Assembly: GCA_027943335.1 (NCBI GenBank)
Contig: BSBK01006342.1
Span: 1,332,501-1,396,500, forward strand
Source of the DNA: Chamaecyparis obtusa
Taxonomy: Eukaryota; Streptophyta; Pinopsida; Cupressales; Cupressaceae
DNA length: 64,000 nt
Direction of reading: 5' to 3'
The position numbers were made by a program, and so were the translations under genes. A model generated the notes under the pieces. It made no database searches. It was not told where the DNA came from and was given only the letters and a program-made list of their open reading frames with translations. Position 1 is the stretch's first letter, and every line of letters begins with the position of its first letter. Below are positions 1 through 11,376 of this stretch, one piece after another.

Positions 1-654
1 GAAGAAAAGTTCCAAACAGATCAGAGATGGAGATGGCAAAGTTTCAAAGTCAGTAAACTAACATTTGTGTATAGAATTGGATCTAATATTTGCAAAGTGA
101 GTTGTATGTTTTTAAGATCAATACTACTGCTACTTTCTAACCATTGTAACAGTCAAAATCCTTTTAATAGAGGTTGACCTAACAGTCATATGTTAAATCC
201 TTTGAACAAGGTTGCATTCTAATGGAGTGTATGTAAGTCCTATGACTAGGCTCACTTTTACCAGGTTGATTGAAATCCTTTAACCGGGTCACACCTGATA
301 GTGTGTATTGTAAGATTTGATAGGGTTGGGTTTTAACCAAGCTCACTTTAGAAGAGTGAAAATAATAGTAGCATGTTACAAAGTGGTTTTTCCCATATTG
401 GGTTTCCACTATAGATCCTGGTGTCAATACTTGTGTGAATGTTTTGGTTTGAACATTTATGCGTTTTACAAGTTAGTTACAGTTGGGTAGTGGACTGTAG
501 TGTTATATGTTTCTATTATTGAATCAGTGATGACCGAGTTTGTTTTGGTTGCTTGATCTTATTTAAGGAAAAGTTTTTGAAGTTATTTTATACATTAGGA
601 CCTGAGAACAACTGATTCACCCCCCCTCTCTATTGTTCTAAATCATATTAATAA
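1..654 (+). repeat. Copia 5' LTR, 3' part only (cut by window start)
   Basis: This aligns almost throughout with 6271-6928, the 3' part of the complete LTR. It ends in a C-rich run (near 620-632) and a short AT stretch directly before the primer binding site, as Copia LTRs do. The U3 part, including the expected TG start, lies outside the window. Confidence 0.88.
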
Positions 655-655
655 T

Positions 656-667
656 TGGTATCAAAGC
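656..667 (+). other. Primer binding site (tRNA-Met type) of Copia copy 1
   Basis: TGGTATCAAAGC lies directly downstream of the LTR end. It differs by one base from the usual plant retrotransposon PBS TGGTATCAGAGC, complementary to the 3' end of initiator tRNA-Met. Confidence 0.8.
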
Positions 668-719
668 TGTGTTGCTTATTAGTGTCTACAAAAGACAAGT
701 TTAAAGGGACTTGAAGTAG

Positions 720-1611
720 ATGATCAAGATGTATAAGGAGGTACTGAAGCTAAACAAGGAAAACTTCCCTGCATGGAAAAGCTTGATGAAGCTACACCTG
801 GCTGGTATTGGTGATTCTGCAAAGTACTACATTGAGCATGACTATGTCACACCTGTTGCACCTATGACTACCGAGGAAATGAGAGCTAAGCAAGAACATA
901 ATTAGGAAATGCTGGAAATTGCATCTTCCCTAAGCTATCTAGAATTTGAGGATATTAAGGACTGCACAACTGCTAAAGATATGTAGGACACTCTTGCAAA
1001 GATCTATGGTGGTGATCTATATGTGCTAAAAGCTAAAGCCGAGAGTCTTAGAGGTAAGTTTGATGAAATGAGAATGAATGAAGATGAAAACATTGTACAA
1101 TATTGTGGTAGAATAAAAGAAGTTGTGAATGCTATTAGAGGAGGAAATAGAACTATTGATGATGAGACCATAATTGGAAAGTGCTAAGAACTCTGTGTCC
1201 TATATATGCTATTAAGATTGGCAAACTGACTGCTTTTGAACTGTCTAATTATGATAATTTCACTGTTGGTAGTATTAGAAATGTTGAATCTACTTTTAAG
1301 TCACAGTTAGTTCTAAACAAGCCTAAGAAAGAAAAAGAAAGATGCACCAGTGAAAGTGAAAGTGAAAGTGAAAGTGATAGTGACACTTCTGATGAAGATC
1401 TTGAAGATCTAGAAGCTCTTATGGATAGAAGATTGAGAAGAGGAAAATGAAAATATAAAGGTAAACTCCCTATTATATGTTTTTCATGTAATAAAGTCAG
1501 TCATATAGCTACTAGATGTCCTGACAGGAAGGATAAAGATGAAGAAAGAAACAGTAGACACAAAGATAGAAGAGATGACAAAAACTACTGAAGGTAGAAA
1601 GACTACAAAGA
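720..1611 (+). pseudogene. gag: Copia gag (UBN2-type) with CCHC zinc knuckle, copy 1, decayed
   Basis: Translation from the ATG at 720 gives a Copia-type gag N-terminus (WKSLMKLHLAG, then EFEDIKD and a TLAKIYGG block), typical of the UBN2 / gag-polypeptide family. An acidic Ser-Glu/Ser-Asp run follows near 1348-1420. A CX2CX4HX4C zinc knuckle (CFSCNKVSHIATRC) lies near 1480-1521. Against the second copy at 6995-7914 this copy has a CAG-to-TAG stop at 903-905, a TGG-to-TAG change near 984, a lost base near 1181, and an in-frame deletion of about 60 bp near 1217 with short junction homology (GAT). The hexamer encoding Ser-Glu is expanded relative to copy 2. It cannot make a full gag. Confidence 0.85.
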
Positions 1612-1696
1612 AAAAGGTAAGAAATCTTGTTACATTGTTGAAGAAGAGACTGACACTGATAGTGATGATTTTGAAATTGAGGTAGTCTATGTTGCA

Positions 1697-3214
1697 ATGG
1701 AAGATGAATCTAATGAGGATGATAAAATTGCATTGATTTCCTATGTGAACAAGAATGACAAATGGATTATAGACAGTGGTTGTTCACATCACATGACTGG
1801 TGACAAAAGTAAGTTTGAGACCTTACATCACTATAAAGGTAAAAGTGTAACATTTGGTAATGATGGAGCATGTCCTGTTAGAGGAAAAGGATTGATTAAA
1901 TTGAATGATAAAATCTCTTGTAAAAATGATTATTGGGTTGAAGGATTGAATTATAATTTTTCTAAGTGTTGCTTAGCTCCACAGAACTGGTTATCGAGTG
2001 GAATTTCATCACAAGAAAGCTAAGATATTTGATGCTACCAGTGAACTGAATGGAAGTGGTGAGCAGACTAGAGGTAATTTGTTCTATCTTGACCTATCTA
2101 AAGAAATATGTATGATTGCACAACTTGATGACATTTGGTTATGGCATAAGAGGCTATGTCATGTTAACTTTGACAATCTGGTAGAGATAAGTAAGAAGAA
2201 GAAAGTAAGAGGCCTACCTAGATTGAAGAAACCTGAGAATGTGATGTGCAAAGAATGCCAGTTAGGAAAAATGACTAAGTCAAGTTTCAAGAGAAAAACC
2301 TTCACTTCTGAACACATTTTATATTTGGTTCATACTGACCTTTGTGGACCTATGGGTATACAAAGTTACTGTGGTGCTAGATATTTTATCTTGTTTGTTG
2401 ATGATCATACTAGGATGATGCATGTAATGTTTCTAAAAGAAAAATTTGATGCTTTTCAATTTTTTAAGTGGTATTTGGCTAAGGTTGAGAAGGAGACAAG
2501 TAGGAACCTAAAATGTCTTAGATCTGACCGAGGTGGAGAATTTACATCAAATGAATTCAATTTGTTTTGAAATGATAGAGGAATCAAAAGATAGATGTCT
2601 GCATCTAGGACACCTCCACAAAATGGTATAGCAGAAAGAAGGAACATATCTATTTTGGACTGTGCAAGGACATTATTAATTTAAAAGAATGTGGCACAGA
2701 AATACTAGAAAGAAGCTATAAGTACAGTTGTTTACACTCTTAATCGGGTACAGATCAAGAAAGGTACAAATTTGACACCCTATGAATTATGGTATGGGCA
2801 TACACGAGTGTTAAATACTTTAGAATCTTTGGAAGCAAGTGTTACATATTGAAAGACAATACGAATGGAAAGTTTGATGCCAAAAGTGATGAAGGCATAT
2901 TCCTAGGCTACTCCACAAAAAGTAAAGATTATAAGTGTTTGAACTCAAACACTAACAAAATTGTGGAAATTGTGAATGTAAAAATTGATGAGTATGCAGA
3001 AAGAAATGAAGCCAACAGCAAAAGAGAACCAAAAGATTACAGATCTTTTATGTACAATGAGGAAATAGAAGAGGCAGGTAACAGACTTGCACCTGATGCT
3101 GAGTCTCAAGCAAGCAATGTCGAGCAACAAGAAACGATTGTTGAGCGTCAGGAAAATAGTGCCGAGAGAGAACAAGAACATGCCGTGCTACAAGATAATG
3201 CTGCTGAGTATTAG
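1697..3214 (+). pseudogene. pol: Copia pol, protease and integrase part, copy 1, decayed
   Basis: The aspartic protease active site reads WIIDSGCSHHM, with the catalytic DSG at 1772-1780. A frameshift near 1960-2000 separates it from the GAG-pre-integrase zinc finger (HKRLCH then CKECQLGK) at about 2145-2270. The integrase core follows: first Asp in HTDLCGP (about 2330), second in LRSDRGGEF (about 2515-2541), and Glu in PPQNGIAERRN (about 2610-2643). The IN C-terminal part (FGSKCYILK, GIFLGYS) extends to about 2940. A Glu-rich linker runs to the stop near 3212. Several in-frame stops, for example near 2567 and 2682, interrupt it. Protease and integrase preceding RT is diagnostic of Ty1/Copia. 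Confidence 0.88.
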
Positions 3215-3390
3215 GAAGAGGTTGTCAAGCATTCAGAAGTTGAATCTGAAAATCTTGTTGGGGAACCTAATGAAATAGAGGAGAAAAATGTTGAACCTAT
3301 TTTGGCAAAATATGTAAGAAGACATCACAAGCCTGAACAGATAATTGGAGATAAAGACACTAGAATTTAGACCAGAAGCAACAACAAGGA

Positions 3391-4953
3391 TCCAACATGC
3401 TTACTATGTGAGTTTGAACCTAAGACAACTAAAGAGGCATTAGAAAATGAAGATTGGATACAAGCAATGAATGAAGAGATTAACCAAATTGAGAAGAATG
3501 AAACCTAGACTCTGGTGCCGAGACCTGTAGATAAGAATGTTATAGGAACTTAGTGGGTGTTTCGAAACAAGTTGAATGAAAAAGGTGAAATCACTAGGAA
3601 CAAAGCTAGGTTGGTATGCAAAGGCTATGCATAAGAAGAAGGAATAGATTATGGGGAGACATTTGCCCCTGTAGCTAGATTGGAAGGAGTAAGAACTCTA
3701 CTTTCATATGCTACTTATAAAGATTTCAAGGTATATCAAATGGATGTCAAGTCTGCATTTTTAAATGGTGTACTAGAAGAAGAAGTTTACATAGAATAGC
3801 CATAAGGTTTTATTGATCCAAATAGAAGACACATCATATGCAAACTGAACAAAGCATTGTATGGATTGAAACAAGCTCTTAGAGCATGGTATGAGAGATT
3901 GCATAACTATTTGATGCAGATTGGATTTTCCAGAACAAATGACACAAGCAATCTGTACTTGAAGGATGAAGAAGATAAAGGTATTCTATCAGCCAAAATT
4001 TTTGTTGATGACATTATTTTTCATGGACAAGATGCATTGTGTAAAAGTTTTTCAAAAGAAATGCAAACTGAATTTGAAATGAGTATGTTTGGTGAGATCA
4101 AATTCTTTGTTGGTTTACAAGTATATCAAATGAAGAAAGAATTTTCATTACACAGTCTAAGTATGTTAATGAAATACTGAAAACTTTTGGAATGGAAGAT
4201 GCTAGACCAGTGGGAACTCCTATGGTTACTGGACAAAAGTTATCTAAGAATGATGATGTTGTAGAAGTTAACCAGACTTTGTACAGATCCATGATTGGAA
4301 AATTGTAGTATGTTGTACATAGTAGACCAGATATTGCACTAGCTATTGGGATTGTGGCAAGATTCTTTGCCAATCCTAAGGAAACACACATGATGGCGGT
4401 GAAAAGAATCATAAGATACTTGAAAGGAACTGCTGACTATGGGTTATAATACAAGAAGAATGAAAAATTTGAACTTAGATTAGAGATTGATGCTAATTGG
4501 GTAGGAAATGTAGATGATATAAAGAGCACTAGTGGTGGAGCTTTCTTTCTTGGACAGAGATTAGTCTCCTAGACAAGCAAGAAACAAAATTGCATTTCCC
4601 AATCTACTGTTAAAGTTGAGTATGTTGTTGCTATAGTAAACTATTCAAATTTGATATGGATAAAATAGTTGTTGATAGGCATGAAAGAAGAAATTACTGA
4701 ACCCGTTGTTATTTTATGTGACAACACAAGTGCCATCAATATTTCTAAGAATACAGTGATGCACACTAAGACCAAGCATATAGAAATCAAGTATCACTAT
4801 TTGAGGGAATTGGTACAAGACAAGGAAGTCCAAATGGAATATGTGAATACAAAAGAACAATTGACAGACATATTCACTAAAGCTTTACCTAAAGAAGCTC
4901 ATGAGTATTTGAGAAGTCAATTAGGGGTCCTTCCCCTAACTAAGGCTGCCTAG
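3391..4953 (+). pseudogene. pol: Copia pol, reverse transcriptase and RNase H part, copy 1, decayed
   Basis: RVT_2-type reverse transcriptase blocks are readable in order: DWIQAMNEEI (about 3450), WVFRNKLNEKGEI (about 3555), [13 protein letters not shown] (about 3657), [12 protein letters not shown] (about 3735), LYGLKQALRAWYERL (about 3860), and the catalytic FVDDIIF with Asp-Asp at 4007-4012. RNase H follows: SGGAFFLGQR, a degraded CISQSTVKVEY, CDNTSAINISKN, TKHIEIKYHYLRE and the C-terminal QLTDIFTKALP. It ends at TAG 4951-4953. At least ten in-frame stops and two frame changes break it, many plausibly CAA/CAG/TGG to stop. It supports the superfamily call but is not functional. Confidence 0.88.
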
Positions 4954-5436
4954 TCAAGCTAGGAGCACTGCATCAAATATGCTACAGCAGAATAATTGAC
5001 AAATTGATGAAGAATATTGTCACACTTTAGGACTGTCCTAGAGCTCTGAAGAAGAAGCAAAGACAACAAATCAGTCATAAGCAAGATGATAGAGGGAGAA
5101 ACATTGAGCTGCATAAATATATCTACATCTGTTGGATGTAAGTTTTAGTTACTTCTTTGGCATTTTTGTCAAAGAGGGAGATTGAACTGAAATGATACTA
5201 TAACACATGAATTGAAGAGTAGGGATTCGATGAACAGAAATGAAAGATCAGGATAGAGGGAGATCTGGATACTTCTAATGGTCACAAAAGTGAAATTTAT
5301 AGATTCTGAATCAGAATGAAGCTAAGGATATTATAATTTTTCTCTGATGGACAGATATGTTTTTGGATTGGTTGGTAATCCATGTGTTATTCAAGTGATA
5401 TCACATGGTGTTTCCATCAATGCCAAAGACGGAGAT
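4954..5436 (+). other. Copia 3' untranslated region with two polypurine-tract-like motifs
   Basis: About 480 bases separate the pol stop from the 3' LTR. The motif next to the LTR, CAAAGACGGAGATTG (5424-5438), is where the polypurine tract should be. A second, cleaner motif TTTGTCAAAGAGGGAGATTG (5166-5185) lies some 260 bases upstream, not followed by an LTR start. No open reading frame stands out between them. Confidence 0.6.
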
Positions 5437-6928
5437 TGTTGGAAACTGCAATTGAAGCAATTGTTGTATTGTCATTGATGTCAAACCTTAACTGGTAAGA
5501 CTATTGCTACTTAGGAAAGTACTATATCTATTGTGAGAAGGAAAAGAAAGGATGGTAACAATAGCACCTAGGGAAATGTTGAGTTATCTTGATACTGCAA
5601 AGTGTACTTGAATATGTTGTACAATGATGGGACAATGTATTGTTTATCTTAGTAAGATTGAAGACTAAACTGGTAGGCTTAACTGAGCAAAAATGAAGAA
5701 ATTATGTTTAAGCCGAGCTATGTTAGTGTCAACCAAGTTAGTATATGCCGAGAAAAAATCTAGTGTCGATCGAGTATTAGTTAATTGCCGAGGAAGATAG
5801 TATATGCCAAGGAAATAGTTTTAGTAGTGACTGATCATTTTGCACGAAGACCGAGTGGATGATCACAGTATTGACCGAGCATCAACATTTTTATATTTGA
5901 AGAGAATTCAGATTTGGAGCTGACATTGTTGAATTCTTGTATTATGTAAAAGTGTTGACTTTATTTATTGATTGTATGGAAGCATTTAATGCTTTGTAAA
6001 ATGTTTTATTGTAAATCTTTATGAGATTTCAGATGATTCTAGAAGAGGAGACAAAGAACATGAAGTGGGTAGATTCAATGAATCTAACCTAATCCTAGGA
6101 TCTATGAAGGAGATTAAGTGGCAAAGATAAGTTAACCTAACAAAGAAAAGTATTAAGGGAACCAAAAACATTAGGTATGAGAATGCATGGGTGAAGTAGA
6201 TGCTAGAAGAACAGTAAGTTTTATTGACTGTATAAGTGAAAAGGCTGAAGGAGAAGTGTGGTGATTGCTTGAAGAAAAGTTTCGAGCAGATCAAAGATGG
6301 AGATGGCAAAGTTTCAAAGTCAGTAAATCAACATTTGTGTATGGAATTGGATCTGACATTTGCAAAGTGAGTTGTATGTTTTTTAGATCAATACTGCTAC
6401 TACTTTCTAACCATTGTAACAGTCAAAATCCTTTTAACAAAGGTTGACCTAATAGTCATATGTTAAATCCTTTGAACAAGGTTGCATTCTAATGGAGTGT
6501 ATGTAAATCCTATAACTAGGCTCACTTTTAACAGGGTGATTGAAATCCTTTAACCAGTCACACCTGATAGTGTGTATTGTAACCTTTGACAGGGTTGGCT
6601 TTTAACTGAGCTCACTTCAGAAGAGTGAAAATAATAGTAGCATGTTACAAAGTGGTTTTTTCCCATATTGGGTTTCCACTATAAATCCTTGTGTCAATAC
6701 TTGTGTGAATGTTTTTGGTTTGAACATTTCTATGTTTTACAAGTTAGTTATAGTTGGGTAGTGGACTATAGTGTTATATGTTTCTATTATTGAATCAGTG
6801 ATGACCGAGTTTGTTTTGGTTGCTTGATCTGATTTAAGGAAAAGTTTTTGAAGTTATTTTATACATCAGGACCTAAGAACAACTGATTCACCCCCCCCCC
6901 CTCTCTATTTTTATAAATCATATTAACA
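5437..6928 (+). repeat. Complete Copia LTR shared by the two tandem copies
   Basis: The LTR starts TGTTGGAAACTGC right after the polypurine tract and ends in CA just before a primer binding site, about 1,492 bp. It serves as the 3' LTR of copy 1 and the 5' LTR of copy 2. Its 3' end has the C-rich run and CTCTCTAT motif common in plant Copia LTRs. The pol-less element at 27,543-41,128 has a similar C-rich end on its strand, suggesting a related lineage. Confidence 0.85.
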
Positions 6929-6930
6929 AT

Positions 6931-6942
6931 TGGTATCATAGC
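6931..6942 (+). other. Primer binding site of Copia copy 2
   Basis: TGGTATCATAGC lies three bases after the LTR end. It has one difference from the usual tRNA-Met PBS, at a different place from the change in copy 1. Confidence 0.75.
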
Positions 6943-6994
6943 TTTGTTGCTTATTGGTGTCTACAGAAAACAAGTTTAAAGGGACTTGAAGAAA

Positions 6995-8240
6995 ATGATC
7001 AAGATGTATAAGGAGGTAGCGCAGCTGAACAAGGAAACTTCCCTGCATGGCAAAGCTTGATGAAGTTGCCCCTGGCCAGTATTGGTGATTCTACAAAGTA
7101 CTACATTGAGCATGACTATGTCAAACCTGTTGCACCTATGACTACCAAGGAAATGAGAGCTAAGCAAGAACATAATCAGGCAATGCTGGAAATTGCATCT
7201 ACCCTAAGCTATCCAGAATTTGAGGATATTAAGGACTGCATAACTGCTAAAGATATGTGGGACACTCTTGCAAAGATCTATGGTGGTGATCTATATGTGT
7301 TGAAAGCTAAAGTCAAGAGTCTCAGAGGTAAGTTTGATGAAATGAGAATGAATGAAGATGAAAAAATTGCACAATATTATGGTAGAATAAAAGAAGTTGT
7401 GAATGCTATTAGAGGAGAAAATGGAACTATTGATGATGACACCATAATTGGAAAAGTGCTAAGAACTCTGTGTCCTATATATGCTATTAAGATCTCAGCT
7501 ATTCAGGAATCTAGATGTAACTCTAGAAATGTGCTTACCTTGGAAGGTTTGATTGGAAAACTGACTGCTTTTGAACTATCTAATTATGATAATTTCACTG
7601 TTGGTAGTATTGGAAATGTTGAATCTTCTTTTAAGTCACAGTTAGTTCTGAACAAGCCTAAGAAAGGAAAATATAGATGCACCAGTGAAAGTGAAAGTGA
7701 CAGTGACACTTCTGATGATGATCTTGAAGATCTAGAAGCTCTTATGGCTAGAAGACTGAGAAGAGGAAAAGGAAAATATAAAGGTAAACTCCCTATTATA
7801 TGTTTTGCATGTAATAAAGTCAGTCATATAGCTGCTATATGTCCTGACAGGAAGGATAAAGATGAAGAAAGAAATAGCAGATGCAAAGATAGAAGAGATG
7901 ACAAAGGCTACTGAAGGTACAAAGACTACAAAGGAAAAGGTAAGAAATCTTGTTATATTTCTGAAGAAGAGATGGACACTGATAGTGATGATTTTGAAAT
8001 TGAGGTAGTCTATGTTGTAATGAAAGATGAATCTAATGAGGATGAGAAAACTGCATTGATTTCCTATGTGAACAAGAATGACAAAATGCATTATAGATAG
8101 TGGTTGTTCACATCACATGACTAGAGACAAAAGTAAGTTTGAGACCTTACATCACTATAAAGGTAAAAGTGTAACATTTGGTAATGATGCACCATATCTT
8201 GTTGGAGGAAAAGGATTGATTAAAATGACTCATAAAATTC
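6995..8240 (+). pseudogene. gag: Copia gag and start of protease, copy 2, truncated
   Basis: The ATG at 6995 matches that at 720 in copy 1. A one-base loss near 7037-7042 shifts frame early. From about 7045 the gag reads open to the TGA at 7912-7914, including the full UBN2-like region, the acidic Ser-rich segment and the zinc knuckle (CFACNKVSHIAAIC, near 7801-7842). The segment missing from copy 1 (about 7490-7550) is present here. After 7914 the frame is broken, but similarity continues through the protease motif near 8085-8110 until about 8240. There the sequence changes abruptly to terpene synthase exon. RT, integrase and a right LTR are all absent. Confidence 0.85.
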
Positions 8241-8558
8241 AAATTCCAAGGCACTACAATGCATCAACCATCTCCATCTCCAGTTCACATTTCTCTTATA
8301 AAATTTTTGACTTCTTTAATGAGTGTTTCAGTGCATTCGTGATATTCAGATTCCTGCACATGAATACAGTACATGATCATGAGTAGTGAAGATGCTACAA
8401 ACATTAATAACTGAAATAGAAATAGAGCTGAGTACTATATACTAACTTACCCTGTACGGTGCTCACATGGATTGGATAAAATTGTCATCCCATACACTGA
8501 ATGTGTTATTGGGAATGGAAGCACGAACTTCTTCTACATTCAAATTCCTCTTCACCAT
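8241..8558 (-). pseudogene. Terpene synthase N-terminal fragment (two exons, truncated)
   Basis: Exon 1 runs from ATG 8558 to 8451 (36 codons) and contains the SVWDDNFIQSM block followed by APYR, resembling the region after the RRX8W motif in plant terpene synthases, most like gymnosperm TPS-d. One codon is TGA (8463-8465). A GTAAGT donor follows, then a 97-nt intron (8450-8354) ending TGTGCAG. Exon 2 continues ESEYHECTETLIKEVKNFI and, after a small frameshift, EMEMVDAL*CLGI, which fits the next conserved TPS blocks. Similarity stops at about 8241-8248 where the truncated Copia copy begins, so the rest of the enzyme is lost here. There is no plastid transit peptide, which would fit a cytosolic enzyme. 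Family and clade are recalled, not searched. Confidence 0.72.
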
Positions 8559-8626
8559 GGGAGAATTAAGGAGGTCGAAAAGAAATTAAAGTACACAACT
8601 ATTTACGAATGCACTTACGTTGCTAC

Positions 8627-8635
8627 CTATTTATA
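8627..8635 (-). promoter_or_regulatory. TATA box upstream of the terpene synthase fragment
   Basis: TATAAATAG on the minus strand lies about 70 bases upstream of the ATG at 8558. That spacing would leave a 5' leader of some 40 bases, normal for a plant gene. This supports a genomic gene fragment with its promoter rather than a processed copy. Confidence 0.55.
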
Positions 8636-8647
8636 GATGCATTACGA

Positions 8648-8770
8648 TCTCACCTATACCATATTTCTCCCCATGTCTAACAAGACAAGAGACAAAAGCA
8701 TCTTGCCTATACCATATTTCCCCGTATGTCTAACAAGACCATATTTCTCCTTATGTCTAACAAGATATAT
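8648..8770. repeat. Short degenerate tandem repeats (ACCATATTTCTCC...TCTAACAAGA)
   Basis: The phrase ACCATATTTC-TCC-(C/T)-(A/T)TGTCTAACAAGA occurs three times with irregular spacing (about 50 and 35 bases). No coding potential is evident. Confidence 0.55.
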
Positions 8771-9456
8771 TTCTTCTATAGCCATGCGAAATGTGTGAAC
8801 TTTTTGAAAGGAATATATGAACAATTTTGGTTATACATTGATTCCTCCTTCTTGACATTGTACTTAGCCTGTACATGCATTAATTGATAAAACAAAAGAC
8901 AAAAACATTATGTAGGAAACAAAGAAATTGATATATTTGTTGCACATCTAGATTAGTACTGGAACTGAGCAAGGGAAGTGCAATTTTTTAAACTGTCATA
9001 TAACATTGGAACCTCTTTAACATTTATTGTTTTCTATTCTTTTTAGTGTCAATGTACTGTCTTATTGATGTTTGTGTCTTGAGTCTTGTTACACCAATAG
9101 AATATGATGATTAAACTTTACAAGGTACAATATTACTCTAGTTGATGACCACTCTTAAGAAGGAAGAATCATGGATCTAGGTACTCATCATACTGGACTA
9201 TTATTTTTTGTGAGCTATGAGATTGAAGAAACCTCTATCAGACATGTTATCGGAGAAGAAAATATGTGATATATATTTAGTATAGATGCATTTGAAGATT
9301 GGTTGATGAAATTGTGTTAGGTGTTTCAATAATTGTAGCTTCCAATTATTATTAATATAACAATAAAAAATTATAATGAAGTCATTATCATGTCACGAGT
9401 TGAAGGAAAAACTCTTAAGATAATGATGATGTGCTTCTTGCAGTTTTCTTGTTCCA
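8771..9456. other. AT-rich stretch without recognisable gene
   Basis: I see no open frame with family resemblance, no RNA gene and no clear repeat. The part nearest 8640 could be promoter of the terpene synthase fragment. Confidence 0.5.
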
Positions 9457-9784
9457 GGAGTGTCTTTTCTAGATTTTGTAGCATAAGGATTTGGGTGATA
9501 ATGATGAATTATTTAATATGATTTTTTTGGGGAACTTGACCCTAACACCCCCATACTATGGATTATCCATAGAAAAATCACACAAAACTTCAACATATAA
9601 CAAAAATTTCAATCAACCTAGGGTGTGTTCTCTAATTTTGCACCGTAAGGATTTGGATGATAATGATGACATATTTAATATGATTTTGTTTTGGGAACTC
9701 AACCCCAATACCCCCAAGACAGTGGATTATCCATGGAAAACTCACACAAAACTTCAATCTAGATGACAAAAATTTCAATTGACC
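9457..9784. repeat. Tandem duplication, period about 162 bp, two copies
   Basis: Two adjacent units share TAAGGATTTGG, GATAATGATGA, ATTTAATATGATTTT, the A/C-rich centre, GGATTATCCAT and CACACAAAACTTCAA in order (TAAGG at 9484 and 9646). They have diverged moderately. The open frame across both is probably incidental. Confidence 0.75.
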
Positions 9785-10884
9785 CTCCTATAACCCAAAA
9801 GTCTAAACCAAAATATTATTTGGAAATCCAACAATTCTTATGTTAATGAGAAAATCTAGTAATCACTAAGGTGGGAAAAAATGCAACGGCCACATAGGCA
9901 TCAAGACATCTAAACATCAGCATACCGGTCTTCTCATCGTAGCTTCTTACAACTATTGGGCTTGGCGTAGGACCCAATACAACAATCAAATAATAATTTA
10001 AAATAAATGGGTGGGGATTATTTCAATAAGGTTTTAGACATAATTGAATTGTTAGTTATCAAAATTAGGTCATGCATGTCAAATAGAAAACGCCCTTCAG
10101 TATAATAATAAATTGAAACTTAAATTTAATTTTCAATTATATTATTCAAAAAATATTATTAAAAATACTATTATTGTAATTAATCTTGATTCTAATTATT
10201 TCTTAAATAATAGATTAAATAAAACATAAGTAGTATATAAAACATAAAACAAAATCCTTACTAAAAATATATATTAACATTATTTCCCATCATTTTCATG
10301 ATATATTAAATTTTGTCCAAACAAATTGAAAAAGGTGATTAAGTATATTAATCTCCAACATGAAATCAGTAAAAAATGCAAACATTGGGTGACATTTTTT
10401 TCATGGACCCCCCATTTTTATCAACAATAATTTCCTCCACGGGCCAAAAAATTGATTGTCATTGAATGATGGGTTTGAAAACAATCGTGTGAGAAATGAA
10501 AATAAAACTAATGGGACAGTGATACATGATAAATGGGTAATGACAGTGTATTTTCCTTGTACATCAAGGGAGAAAAAAATCAACAGATAGAACTCTTTCT
10601 ATCATTAACCATAGTAACTTGTGCAGTTAAGCTCTCCGTAGATCAATTTCTATATTTACTTCTCAATTATCTCGATCTCTCTGTCTTTTATTCTCCTCTT
10701 CCTTTCACTCTTATTCCTCTCTATCTCTATCTTCCTCTCCACCCTCCATATTTGGATACATCTCGCTCTCTTTATTCATCCATCTCTCCTCGATTACCCC
10801 CTTCCTATACCTTTAAATATCTACATCTCCATATTTCTTCTCCCCCATCACTCCTCTACCTCTATCTTGTTAACTCTCCATCCT
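9785..10884. other. AT-rich non-coding stretch ending in a pyrimidine-rich tract
   Basis: Nothing recognisable is seen in 9785-10,600. From about 10,672 to 10,870 the plus strand is strongly pyrimidine-rich (CT/TCC with A), resembling the degenerate edges of the microsatellite at 12.4-13.9 kb. Confidence 0.5.
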
Positions 10885-11370
10885 ATTGGAATTATGGGAT
10901 AACGTGTGTACTGAGAGGGGAGGGGTGAATCAATACCCTTAAAACTTTCAAATAAATCCTTGCAAACATCAAATTCAATAACTAATTGTGTAACTTTGCA
11001 TCCAACACACATTCAATAATATAACTGAAATGTAAATGCATAAAGTAAATCAATAAAACATTCATGAAAAATCAATACACATGACACATGTATTCTGGTA
11101 TCATTAAAAACCCTTATTAGAAGGTAAAAATTGTGGTGGGGGATGGAACCCTTAAAGCTTCACTTCTAGAGAAAATAAGGTTGGTGGTTAAGGATTACAA
11201 GAATGATCACTTCTCGTGATCTAACCCAATTAGGAGTAACAAAAAAGATCACCTATATCTACCATTTTAAAGGATTTTAGAAACAAAATTCATGTATGCA
11301 CTCCGTTAAGATATTTAACAAAGAACAGTTAAGTCCACTCTGTTAGAAGATTTTGAATTTGCTACAATTG
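10885..11370 (-). repeat. Possible Copia LTR fragment (minus orientation)
   Basis: Near 10,908-10,935 the sequence ACTGAGAGGGGAGGGGTGAATCAATA matches the outer end of the minus-oriented LTRs at 27,543 and 40,120. It is followed by AAACTTTCAAATAAA and later by GGTGGGGGATGGAACC-like and AAGGATT phrases in a similar order. A shorter trace of the same kind lies near 19,175-19,225. No matching second LTR or internal domain is visible. Confidence 0.35.
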
Positions 11371-11376
11371 TTAGAG

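Larger units (their letters stand above)
1..8240 (+). mobile_element. Tandem Ty1/Copia retrotransposon structure (LTR-internal-LTR-truncated internal)
   Basis: Two stretches of LTR and two stretches of internal sequence alternate in the same orientation. Base 1 onward matches 6271 onward, so the left LTR is cut by the window edge. The complete middle LTR is 5437-6928. It is followed not by flanking DNA but by a second primer binding site and a second gag start. The second internal copy stops resembling the first near 8240, inside the protease region, where terpene synthase sequence begins. Domain order in the first copy (gag, protease, integrase, RT, RNase H) is Ty1/Copia. Both copies carry many stops and frameshifts. 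Tandem LTR-int-LTR-int arrangements usually arise by unequal recombination between elements; that origin is inference. Confidence 0.88.

Noticed and set aside
3087..3278. A second short frame overlapping the Copia integrase C-terminal linker
   Set aside because: Alternative frame of the Glu/Gln-rich linker, with no conserved motif.
10533..10928. A 131-codon plus-strand frame in the pyrimidine-rich tract
   Set aside because: Composition-driven (Leu/Ser/Tyr/Pro-rich from CT-rich DNA), with no family resemblance.
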